The notes under the pieces were generated by a model. It was not told the origin of the DNA and ran no database searches. It was given only the letters and a program-made list of their open reading frames with translations. From the NCBI GenBank assembly GCA_003451715.1, contig DMJN01000044.1, positions 1 to 5,321 of the forward strand: a stretch of 5,321 bases of DNA. Direction: 5' to 3'. Below are positions 1 to 5,321 of this stretch, in pieces (within the stretch, counting starts at the first letter, position 1; each line of letters opens with the position of its first letter). The stretch is from Gammaproteobacteria bacterium (GTDB lineage: Bacteria > Pseudomonadota > Gammaproteobacteria > Pseudomonadales > Pseudohongiellaceae). The translations under genes and the position numbers were made by a program.

Positions 1-873
1 CGCAAAGATGTACATGTTTACAATATTGCCGGTGCTTTCATCCATTAACAGCGTTTCATCGAAGTGAATATCACTCAACTTTTGCAGTGTAAACTGAATT
101 GGAGGAGCGTCTCCGATGCTTTGCTGAGCTTCAAGCTCGTCAGCCATGTAGGTGTTATATAAGTAGTCGGATGCGGCTTGCATTGATTCTGGATTAAAGT
201 CATTTGGTACATAGAGATAGGTAGTGTTCGGGCTTATCATAAACCTGGTATTGAAATTTTCGAGGTAGTCAGGCTCATATGCTTCAATCAGATCGAACGA
301 AAGTAATGCTTCATAGCGTTGAGTTACGTTCTCCGGTTGGTCCTCAAACACCAGAGTTACACGCAAGTCGAATTTTTCCGTGCTCAACACCTCGCCAATC
401 GGATCGCGATCACCGAAATAGAATTCAGCCATGTTTTGGCTTATGGCAATGGAAGCCCGATCCTGAAACGCGCTCTGTAAATCGCCTGCAACAGGTACAA
501 AAGTAAATATGTCGAGTGCATTCTTGTCGGTGAGAAAGACTCTCTCCCAGTCATTGCTTATTTCTCCATAACTGAAGCTGCTCTCAAACGCCTCCCGAAA
601 TCGAACCGACTCGAGGAATTGTGGATTGTCTCGCACCAATAAGGGGCCTACCTCATAGCCGGAACCTGAAATTTTGATGCTTGCTACTCCGGTATTGATT
701 CGATAGATGCGTTCGTGGTTTTCGTGATAGAAATCAAACGATAATTCACTTAGTAGATAGAGCGATATAAGTATGCTGCTGGCAAAGCCAAGAGCCAGAC
801 TGAGAACACACACTAGGGCATAGAACTTTTCTTTGGCCAGCCTGCGGCAGGTAATAATCAGGAAGTTCATCAT
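1..873 (-). CDS. ABC transporter permease, FtsX/MacB-like, C-terminus outside the window
   Basis: Reading the minus strand from the ATG at 873 gives 291 codons without a stop up to the left edge, so the C-terminal part is missing. Residues 1-16 are a short basic cytoplasmic start (ITCRRLAKEKF). Residues 17-42 form one hydrophobic membrane segment (LSLALGFASSILISLYLL). It is followed by SFDFYHENHERIYRI, a pattern typical of permeases with a MacB-like periplasmic core domain. The rest, up to about residue 280, is the extracytoplasmic domain, and GNIVNMYIFA at the edge looks like the approach to the second membrane segment. Such proteins are usually about 400 or 800 residues long and work with a separate ATPase to move lipoproteins, peptides or drugs, or to act mechanically across the envelope. 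No ATPase gene is seen in the window. A second ATG follows directly at 870, and neither start has a strong Shine-Dalgarno. The substrate cannot be predicted. Confidence 0.85.
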   Translation of the reverse strand, partial: MMNFLIITCRRLAKEKFYALVCVLSLALGFASSILISLYLLSELSFDFYHENHERIYRINTGVASIKISGSGYEVGPLLVRDNPQFLESVRFREAFESSFSYGEISNDWERVFLTDKNALDIFTFVPVAGDLQSAFQDRASIAISQNMAEFYFGDRDPIGEVLSTEKFDLRVTLVFEDQPENVTQRYEALLSFDLIEAYEPDYLENFNTRFMISPNTTYLYVPNDFNPESMQAASDYLYNTYMADELEAQQSIGDAPPIQFTLQKLSDIHFDETLLMDESTGNIVNMYIFA

Positions 874-1042
874 CAAATTGGATCTTTTATTTTTTTAGCT
901 GATCGAACGTTAGGCAGCAGCATTACTGGATTAGTTCCATATCTCTGCAAGCTGAGCTACTGAGCTTGTATACATGGCACCCAATGTTCAACTAACGCGT
1001 GTGTGGGAGAGTGACGAGATTTTCCAATCCGGTAAAAGGGCG

Positions 1043-1087
1043 GATCAGGGAACCACCAAAAGGAAGGTACTATCCTACGATCAGGGA
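1043..1087. repeat. Short direct repeat in the gap before the permease
   Basis: The 9-mer gatcaggga occurs at 1043-1051 and again at 1079-1087, 36 bases apart, in the 243-base gap between the permease and the 336-residue protein. A second small duplication, ctgagct at 952-958 and 960-966, sits in the same gap, with a 6-bp inverted pair caagct/agcttg at 948-953 and 963-968. None has a T-run that would make a terminator for the minus-strand gene upstream. I see no gene and no convincing promoter in 874-1116. These repeats may be chance. Confidence 0.3.
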
Positions 1088-1116
1088 GCGGCAATGATTG
1101 GGAACTATGATTAATG

Positions 1117-2127
1117 CTACAACAAGCCTTCCGCTTCGAGCCGTTCCTGCACACGCGCGCCGCGCAGAATATTCACCATGCCATAGTTGCCTTCGTGGCA
1201 GGCATATTCATAAAGCAGGCCATCCACCTTGGTCATAGATACGATGCCCGTGAATATGTCTGAATAGGTAGACGGGTCATCTATGGTGAATTCGTAGTCG
1301 ACGGTATAGGGTCCTACACGGGTCAACTTTTCTGTGAGAACTTTGTCATAGGATGTGCCAACCGATCCGAAGCTCGGCGACAGGTCGTTGAAGTTTTTGG
1401 TTACTACTACGAGCGTATCGCCATCCCAATAGCCGCGCGAATCACCGGTGTACAGTCTCACCATGTCATCGAGTTCAGCCAGTTCCGCTGCGGAGTCATA
1501 CAGCGGAACCACGCGGGCATCGTGAATCATTTCTGTCATGAGTACTACGGTGTCTTTACTCTGCACGATCTGTACATTGTTGTTATACAGACTCGGTACA
1601 AAAGGCGGGCCAGCATTGAAGCCGATGATGCAGCGCTCGGATAGGCCTCGGTCTTCGGGGCCATCCGTACCGATTCCACCGGCACCTAGTCGCACCGGGC
1701 GTACACCACCGGTAGTTGCTCCGCCATAAACACCTTGCGGGGTTACCGCACTTTCCACCAGGTCCGGGACCCTGCCATTAGTCGGATAGACGATATGGGA
1801 GGTACGCACATTGCCGCCGATACCGGCATTCTCAACCCAGAAATCATTATAGGAGCTGTCTACGCCTCCAATGGGCAGCGCGGCGTCTGAGTTTGCATCG
1901 GCTGCAGCACGGCGAGCCTGAGCTTCTGCAATCTCTTCCTCGGTGAGGAATTGTCGTTCCCCAAAGCGGCTCGGTCGCTGCATGGGCACGTTGGACGAGA
2001 AATTCCAGACTCCCTGCAGATCAGCCTGACCCCACTCGGTACGCGGCACCTCGTAGTCCTGGGCAGCTAGCGCCAGCGACAATGTGGCGGCACATCCCGC
2101 CAAAATCAACGAGCTTATTGTTTTCAT
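1117..2127 (-). CDS. Exported protein of an uncharacterised family with a YEYACHEGNYGM motif
   Basis: This is a complete 336-residue reading frame. Residues 1-22 are a Sec-type signal peptide: K2, a hydrophobic core, and probable cleavage after ALA or ALAA just before QDYEVPRT. The mature part therefore acts in the periplasm or outside the cell. Visible landmarks are DLQGVWNFS (37-45), a charged helix LTEEEIAEAQARRAAA (61-76), RCIIGFNAGPP (165-175), VQIVQSKDTVVLMTEMIHDARVVPL (185-209), SRGYWDGDTLVVVTKNF (230-246) and YEYACHEGNYGMVNIL (306-321). From memory, the GVW, GYWDGDTLVV and YEYACHEGN blocks recur in many secreted hypothetical proteins of acidobacteria and marine gammaproteobacteria with no assigned function. 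Cys166 and Cys310 are the only Cys of the mature protein and could pair. The predicted fold is mostly beta. An LAGC at 9-12 resembles a lipobox but comes too early. The ribosome binding site is weak (GGGA about 9 bases before the ATG). No enzyme activity can be claimed. Confidence 0.85.
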   Translation of the reverse strand: MKTISSLILAGCAATLSLALAAQDYEVPRTEWGQADLQGVWNFSSNVPMQRPSRFGERQFLTEEEIAEAQARRAAADANSDAALPIGGVDSSYNDFWVENAGIGGNVRTSHIVYPTNGRVPDLVESAVTPQGVYGGATTGGVRPVRLGAGGIGTDGPEDRGLSERCIIGFNAGPPFVPSLYNNNVQIVQSKDTVVLMTEMIHDARVVPLYDSAAELAELDDMVRLYTGDSRGYWDGDTLVVVTKNFNDLSPSFGSVGTSYDKVLTEKLTRVGPYTVDYEFTIDDPSTYSDIFTGIVSMTKVDGLLYEYACHEGNYGMVNILRGARVQERLEAEGLL

Positions 2128-2154
2128 TGCATGTTCCCGGAAAACCCTAAAAGC

Positions 2155-2184
2155 AGTTTATTTACCTGTTCATTTAACTGTCAG
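2155..2184 (-). promoter_or_regulatory. Possible sigma70 promoter for the 336-residue exported protein
   Basis: On the minus strand CTGACA (2179-2184) matches five of six -35 consensus bases. After an 18-base spacer, TAAACT (2155-2160) matches four of six -10 bases. Transcription would begin near 2148, giving a leader of about 20 bases before the ATG at 2127. The position is sensible and would make this gene independently expressed, but the -10 match is modest and the call is by eye. Confidence 0.3.
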
Positions 2185-2186
2185 AC

Positions 2187-2211
2187 CATAGCTTATTCGT
2201 GCTATGAGCAC
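2187..2211. repeat. Two overlapping small dyads between the NIPSNAP gene and the 336-residue protein gene
   Basis: CATAGC (2187-2192) pairs with GCTATG (2201-2206), and GTGCT (2199-2203) pairs with AGCAC (2207-2211) around an ATG loop. The two stems are mutually exclusive. They lie directly upstream of the candidate -35 at 2179-2184 and downstream of the NIPSNAP stop. They could be an operator or a weak hairpin. No T-run follows on the minus strand, so a classical terminator is not supported. Confidence 0.3.
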
Positions 2212-2263
2212 AATTCAGCTGTTGGGCTACTATTTCGGTGTAGGCAAATCAGTTTGTGACGCA

Positions 2264-2692
2264 CTACTGCAGTGGAGAAAAATCAGCCGGATCCAGGAAC
2301 TGGGTTACTACACCAATAACAATCGGGCCATCTGCAATCGACGCATTCCACATTTCAGTCCACACCGGATCGTCACCGAAAGCCTGCCAGGAAGCGACAG
2401 CGGCCTCGCGATCATCATGGGCCACCATATAGACCAGGGTGTTTTGAGACAGCTCTACATCATCGGGAATCCAGTAGCCGACACTGGTCATGCCGTGCTT
2501 GATAAACAGATCGATCTCACCGCCATCGAACCTTTCCAGCAACGCGGGCAACCTGCCCTCGGCAGTAGTATAGGTACGCAGTTCGTAGACTTTCTGGTTC
2601 TGCGCTAACACATTATTTTGTGTTTGAAAAACAATGCCAGCAGCGAAGGCGATGGTAATTGTAATGGCTATAGCAGCAAATTTTTTCAGCAT
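2264..2692 (-). CDS. Exported NIPSNAP-domain protein
   Basis: The protein is 142 residues from the ATG at 2692. An in-frame ATG at 2803 would add 37 residues, but the 2692 start is preferred. It has GAGG 8 bases upstream, it places a proper signal peptide at the N-terminus (LKK, then a hydrophobic stretch at 5-22, probable cleavage after VLA at 30), and a promoter-like element lies between the two starts. Residues 33 to about 135 match the NIPSNAP pattern: KVYELRTYTTAEGRL (34-48), a helix with LLERF, IKHGMTSVGYWIPDD (64-78), LVYMVAHDDREAAVASWQAFGDDPVW (86-111) and a closing strand IGVVTQFL (126-133). NIPSNAP domains have a ferredoxin-like (dimeric alpha-beta barrel) fold and often lack known catalytic residues. 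Their function in bacteria is mostly unknown, although some sit in degradation loci. The signal sequence implies periplasmic action, or membrane anchoring if uncleaved. It lies 136 bases before the 336-residue exported protein gene. Confidence 0.88.
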   Translation of the reverse strand: MLKKFAAIAITITIAFAAGIVFQTQNNVLAQNQKVYELRTYTTAEGRLPALLERFDGGEIDLFIKHGMTSVGYWIPDDVELSQNTLVYMVAHDDREAAVASWQAFGDDPVWTEMWNASIADGPIVIGVVTQFLDPADFSPLQ

Positions 2693-2716
2693 GCGGAGAT
2701 CCTCGGATTTGTTATT

Positions 2717-2744
2717 CTCATACCAGCCTAGAGTAAATCGGCAA
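2717..2744 (-). promoter_or_regulatory. Possible extended -10 promoter for the NIPSNAP gene
   Basis: On the minus strand TTGCCG (2739-2744) is followed after 16 bases by TATGAG (2717-2722), preceded by TGG, which gives an extended -10 (TGn) arrangement. Each hexamer matches four of six consensus bases. Transcription would start near 2710, about 18 bases before the ATG at 2692 and downstream of the alternative start at 2803. This agrees with the shorter protein. The call is by eye. Confidence 0.4.
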
Positions 2745-2884
2745 GGAGTACAAACTGCTTCAGAGACCCGCTTTTGGGATACGCCTGTCATGAGGGCAAT
2801 CACGGCCTACCTGGCATTTTGGCTGGCTGGCGACGCTAACAGTCCATGGGCATGAACGGTGACGACACGCCTAAGGAATTATTG

Positions 2885-2902
2885 AAGGGATACAAGGGAT
2901 AC
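2885..2902. repeat. Perfect 9-bp tandem repeat directly after the MFS stop codon
   Basis: The unit aagggatac occurs twice back to back (2885-2893 and 2894-2902) and ends at the base next to the MFS stop codon, whose complement starts at 2903. It may be replication slippage. The rest of the 210-base gap (2693-2884) shows the promoter-like element of the NIPSNAP gene, but no clear terminator hairpin for the MFS gene. Confidence 0.6.
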
Positions 2903-4237
2903 TCAATCCGGCGCCGTTGCTAGATCATCCTTTATTGATCGAGCAGCATAATAAAAATGCCATGTTGACCACAACATAATCGCAGGAAGCAATGTCACCA
3001 TGGCATAACGTAAAGATTCTGATCCAAAGGAAGGTTCGAGAGAATCACTAAAAAATCCTACCAGGAAAGGTCCGAGACCGAGACCGATGACATTTATGAC
3101 CAACAGAAAAATCGCTGAAGCGGTAGCCCGCATACGCAGACCAACCAGTCCGTGAGTGGTAGCGATAGAGCAGCCCAGATAAACATTGTGAAATAGCCCC
3201 GGAATAAAGGCGAAAATCAGAGCGACATATTGGTTACCTGCGAGATAGACCACAAACATGGGTGGAACACACAGTAGTGTAGCTATCGCCGGGATCCACA
3301 TATACCAGCGTTTATCACGAGGGGCTAATTTGTCAGCCAGCAGGCCTCCACCAAATACACCGATTGCGGCACATAAGCCCGATGACAGAGCCAGCCAGGT
3401 GCCAAGTTCTCCGGTAGTCATCTCATGGCTGCGAATAAAGAATGAAGTTGCCCAGTTGGTGTGTCCATATCCGGCGAATGCGTTGAGTCCACCGGCCAGC
3501 GCCAAATGCCGGAAAGTTCGTCGCTTCCAGAGCAGAGACACTACCTCCACAATGGATGCCTGAGCATCAGAGACTTTTTTGTTCTCAATCAATCCTCGAA
3601 CCGGGTCTTTTATTGTACCGCGGACCAGCAATGCCAGCAGAATACCCGGTACTCCTACTACGATGAATGCAACTCGCCAACCGAAAAATTCGTTAAGCCA
3701 CCCTCCCAGGAGAAATCCAAAAAGAACACCCATATTGACGCCCATCGAATAGAATGCCAGCGCACTGGCGCGCCTGGCGGGCGGGAAGATGTCGGAGACA
3801 ATTGAGTGAGATGGCGGGCTGCCACCAGCTTCCCCAATACCGACACCAATTCGGGCGACCAGAAGCTGTGCGTAGTTTTGTGCGAAGCCGCTGATAGCGG
3901 TCATGAAACTCCATATTCCGACCGACATGGCAACGATATTTCTTCGGTTCCCTCTATCCGCCCAGCGAGCAATAGGAATCCCTGCTGAGACATAGAACAT
4001 TGCAAATGCAAAGCCGGTTAACAGGCCAAGCTGGCTGTCTGACAAGGAAAGATCAACCTTGATGGATTCCTGCAATACGGAGAGCAACTGCCGGTCTATA
4101 AAATTAAAGGCGTAGACAATGGTGAGTAATACCAGCGCATAGTTTCTGGTGGCACTGCTATCGTAAGGATTGTCAACAGTTGGCATATGAACAGAGCTGA
4201 CTTCACCGCTCTCTTCAGTATCAGTTATTTCCGCCAT
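2903..4237 (-). CDS. MFS transporter, Spinster-like family
   Basis: This is a complete 444-residue integral membrane carrier with about 12 hydrophobic segments and the usual length for the superfamily. The first 30 residues are a polar cytoplasmic tail. TM1 carries the NFIDRQLLSVLQ motif (45-56), characteristic of the Spinster-like branch. MFS motif A appears between TM2 and TM3 as GIPIARWADRGNRR (86-99, with D94 and R95), and its degenerate second copy is GGLLADKLAPRDKR (297-310). GIGEAGGSPPSHSIVSDIFPPARR (133-156) and NMGVLFGFLLGGWLNEFFGWR (168-188) are further family signatures. Bacterial members are mostly uncharacterised carriers of organic solutes, often beside catabolic genes; the substrate here is not readable from sequence. 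The start at 4237 is supported by AAGGA about 7 bases upstream. It is the first gene of the minus-strand series and is divergent from the Tat-exported protein gene, with 442 bases between them that may hold shared control. Confidence 0.93.
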   Translation of the reverse strand: MAEITDTEESGEVSSVHMPTVDNPYDSSATRNYALVLLTIVYAFNFIDRQLLSVLQESIKVDLSLSDSQLGLLTGFAFAMFYVSAGIPIARWADRGNRRNIVAMSVGIWSFMTAISGFAQNYAQLLVARIGVGIGEAGGSPPSHSIVSDIFPPARRASALAFYSMGVNMGVLFGFLLGGWLNEFFGWRVAFIVVGVPGILLALLVRGTIKDPVRGLIENKKVSDAQASIVEVVSLLWKRRTFRHLALAGGLNAFAGYGHTNWATSFFIRSHEMTTGELGTWLALSSGLCAAIGVFGGGLLADKLAPRDKRWYMWIPAIATLLCVPPMFVVYLAGNQYVALIFAFIPGLFHNVYLGCSIATTHGLVGLRMRATASAIFLLVINVIGLGLGPFLVGFFSDSLEPSFGSESLRYAMVTLLPAIMLWSTWHFYYAARSIKDDLATAPD

Positions 4238-4338
4238 GACAATTCCTTCTTATAATTTTTTGACCGGCTGTCTTATTTGATTCAATTCTAGATCATTAGG
4301 AAGTCAGGGGATACTCTGTACTTATTCCGCATACTAAA

Positions 4339-4395
4339 GGGGACTCCCACAAAATAGTGAATTAGGCGTCAATTTGCCATTTTATGGGTGTCCCC
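4339..4395. repeat. Imperfect 19-bp inverted repeat, possible REP-like or MITE remnant
   Basis: The left arm ggggactcccacaaaatag (4339-4357) and the right arm ccattttatgggtgtcccc (4377-4395) are reverse complements at 16 of 19 positions, with a 19-base loop between them. The outer ends GGGGAC/GTCCCC pair perfectly. From memory, GGGGAC...GTCCCC hairpins of this kind resemble REP-like palindromes mobilised by IS200-like tyrosine transposases (RAYT); no transposase gene is in the window. As RNA it could also fold into a long stem on either strand. Without a T-run it is not a typical terminator. Confidence 0.6.
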
Positions 4396-4440
4396 ACTAA
4401 TGCCATTTGCCCCCCTAATGTCCTTCAATTTGCAAAATAG
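4369..4440. repeat. Direct-repeat cluster overlapping the inverted repeat
   Basis: The 9-mer tcaatttgc occurs at 4369-4377 and 4425-4433. The 8-mer caaaatag occurs at 4350-4357 and 4433-4440. An approximate repeat pairs tgtccccactaatgcc (4389-4404) with tgcccccctaatgtcc (4409-4423, one base shorter by alignment). Pieces of the inverted repeat thus recur just to its right, as if a second, decayed copy of the element lay there. Confidence 0.45.
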
Positions 4441-4458
4441 ACCGAAAGTCGAATTCAG

Positions 4459-4499
4459 CACATTAGACGTTTGACGCTAAATGTGAAAAACACTGTGTT
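4459..4499. promoter_or_regulatory. Two adjacent dyads, candidate operator region
   Basis: Cacattagacg (4459-4469) and cgctaaatgtg (4475-4485) are near-perfect inverted copies, with one unpaired base per arm, around a short spacer. Immediately after comes the perfect 11-base palindrome aacac-t-gtgtt (4489-4499). Both lie 180 to 220 bases upstream of the Tat-protein start and about 220 to 260 bases upstream of the MFS start, a reasonable place for a regulator to act on either gene. The first dyad contains TTGACG (4471-4476), but no matching -10 follows at 16-18 bases. No regulator gene is in the window. Confidence 0.35.
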
Positions 4500-4666
4500 G
4501 GCAACTTGTTACAAAATGGAGAAATCTTGTGCTGATTCAGATACAGTACATTGAGATAGAATAAGAAAAGTTATCGTAAGGCCTCGACAAGTCGGCACAA
4601 TCGAGTTTGAATAGCAGCCTGTAAAGATTTATATGCACACAGACTTGGAACGAATAATAGTTTTTT

Positions 4667-4672
4667 GGAGGA
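4667..4672 (+). promoter_or_regulatory. Strong Shine-Dalgarno site of the Tat-exported protein gene
   Basis: GGAGGA is followed by a 7-base spacer and then the ATG at 4680. This near-ideal site fixes the start and suggests efficient translation, in contrast to the weak sites of the permease and the 336-residue protein. Confidence 0.85.
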
Positions 4673-4679
4673 TCACTCA

Positions 4680-5321
4680 ATGAGCAACAATTCCGATAAT
4701 ATTCAGGGGCGTCGCAGATTTTTGACCGGAGTAGGTTTGGCGGCAGCGACAGCCACTGTAGCCTCTTCTGCACACGCAGCGAGCAATAACAGCGCCCATA
4801 ACGGCTTCACACCAACCCGTCATGATGAAGACACCTGGATGAATACCAGTTCTGCTGGCCACAGAGTTTTCCTGGACTCATCAGATTCATCGGGCGGTGT
4901 CACTGCGCTGAACTACGCTAGCAATATAATGGTCGGTCATACAGACGGATATGACGGAGCTTCTGAATCTGACATTGCCATTATTCTTTGCTTCCGCCAT
5001 GGATCTACACCCCTGGGTTATAACGATGCGATGTGGACCAAGTACGGCGCACAATTCAGCATGATGATGGGATTGAAAGACCGGCAAGGCAATGCGTTCT
5101 CTATTAACCCAATGAACCAGAGCGAACAGGACCTGGGTAATCGTGGCAATACAATCGATTCTTTGATTGCTCGTGGAGTCAGCTACGTGATATGCCAAAA
5201 AGCGACTAGCGCGTTTTCAGGAATGCTTGCGGGCGCAACCAGTGGAGATTCCGGAGCTATCTTCAATGAATTGATGGCAAACAATATCCCCAATAGCCGA
5301 TTCGTTCCTGCTGGAGTATTG
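4680..5321 (+). CDS. Tat-exported protein, probably DsrE-like superfamily, C-terminus outside the window
   Basis: The frame is open from the ATG at 4680 to the right edge, giving 214 residues with the end missing. Residues 10-16 (GRRRFLT) are a twin-arginine motif, followed by a moderately hydrophobic, Ala-rich segment (17-30) and an AHA cleavage site at 31-33. This indicates export of a folded protein to the periplasm. The mature part shows HRVFLDSSDSSGG (61-73), an alternating alpha/beta pattern with NYASNIMVGHTDGY (78-91), the strand DIAIILCF (98-105), then RHGSTPLGYNDAMWTKYG (106-123), TIDSLIARGVSYVICQKA (158-175) and IPNSRFVPAGVL (203-214). The layout of strand, helix, strand ending in Cys172, helix and VPAG fits DsrE/DsrF-like sulfur-relay folds. 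I recall Tat-signal proteins with the same RH.(A/S)TP.GYNDAMW block, function unknown. Cys104 and Cys172 are candidates for redox or binding roles. The start is fixed by a strong Shine-Dalgarno. Confidence 0.85.
   Translation, partial: MSNNSDNIQGRRRFLTGVGLAAATATVASSAHAASNNSAHNGFTPTRHDEDTWMNTSSAGHRVFLDSSDSSGGVTALNYASNIMVGHTDGYDGASESDIAIILCFRHGSTPLGYNDAMWTKYGAQFSMMMGLKDRQGNAFSINPMNQSEQDLGNRGNTIDSLIARGVSYVICQKATSAFSGMLAGATSGDSGAIFNELMANNIPNSRFVPAGVL

Larger units (their letters stand above)
4238..4679. other. Divergent intergenic region without a gene, rich in small repeats
   Basis: These 442 bases separate two genes transcribed away from each other, so promoters for both should lie here. No coding frame with a credible start and ribosome site was found. 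Next to the MFS gene is an AT-rich tract (4251-4261). The middle holds the inverted and direct repeats and dyads listed separately. A TAGAAT at 4557-4562 is a possible plus-strand -10 but lacks a recognisable -35. The MFS side shows only a TATAAG that lies too close to the ribosome site to serve as a -10. Confidence 0.6.

Noticed and set aside
940..970. A GTAGCTCAGC stretch on the minus strand resembling the D-arm of a tRNA
   Set aside because: No acceptor stem, anticodon arm or GTTCGA-type T-arm is found at the right distances.
957..1154. A 65-residue minus-strand frame overlapping the end of the 336-residue protein gene
   Set aside because: It overlaps the real gene's end in another frame, has low-complexity unlikely composition, and shows no ribosome site.
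2092..2103. LAGC near the N-terminus of the 336-residue protein, resembling a lipoprotein lipobox
   Set aside because: The Cys would be residue 12, leaving too short a hydrophobic stretch before it, and the hydrophobic core continues to residue 21 with a normal ALA cleavage site. A Sec signal peptide is more likely.
2693..2803. N-terminal extension of the NIPSNAP frame from the ATG at 2803
   Set aside because: It lacks a Shine-Dalgarno, it buries the signal peptide inside the protein, and a promoter-like element lies within it.
3258..3805. Plus-strand frames of 101 and 114 residues inside the MFS gene
   Set aside because: They are antisense shadows of a transporter with clear family motifs along its entire length.
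4516..4554. A 12-codon plus-strand frame as a possible leader peptide
   Set aside because: No Shine-Dalgarno precedes it, and there is no attenuator-like hairpin with a T-run after it.
4537..4773. A 78-residue minus-strand frame overlapping the start of the Tat-protein gene
   Set aside because: It runs antisense through the strong ribosome site and signal peptide of a well-supported gene and resembles no protein I know.

Overview
The window reads as a piece of a Gram-negative proteobacterial chromosome, most likely a free-living, probably marine or soil, gammaproteobacterium. This is an inference from protein style: a Spinster-type MFS carrier, exported proteins with Sec and Tat signals, and a MacB/FtsX-like permease. 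There is no rRNA or marker gene to prove it. No phage gene, complete insertion sequence, CRISPR array, tRNA or rRNA gene was seen.

Layout, left to right: (1) positions 1-873, minus strand: the N-terminal 291 residues of an FtsX/MacB-type ABC transporter permease, whose C-terminal part lies outside the window. (2) 1117-2127, minus: a 336-residue exported protein of an uncharacterised family with a C-terminal YEYACHEGNYGM motif. (3) 2264-2692, minus: a 142-residue exported NIPSNAP-domain protein; its start is best placed at 2692, not at the longer possible start at 2803. (4) 2903-4237, minus: a complete 444-residue MFS transporter. (5) 4238-4679: a 442-base divergent intergenic region with a 19-bp imperfect inverted repeat, related short direct repeats and two small dyads. 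(6) 4680-5321, plus: the first 214 residues of a Tat-exported protein, tentatively of the DsrE-like superfamily, running off the right edge.

The four minus-strand genes follow one another in the order MFS, NIPSNAP, YEYACHEGN protein, permease, but with gaps of 210, 136 and 243 bases and with promoter-like sequences in the first two gaps. A tight operon is therefore not supported. Three neighbouring genes encode exported proteins of poorly understood families (NIPSNAP, YEYACHEGN and Tat/DsrE-like) around an organic-solute carrier. This would fit a small uptake-and-conversion locus for an organic substrate, but the sequence does not identify the substrate. The permease is probably an unrelated neighbour.

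The points most worth a second look are the Tat-signal DsrE-like protein with its strongly patterned RHGSTPLGYNDAMW segment and single downstream Cys, the exported NIPSNAP protein, the YEYACHEGN family protein, and the repeat-rich divergent intergenic region. Nothing here amounts to clear proof of a new system.
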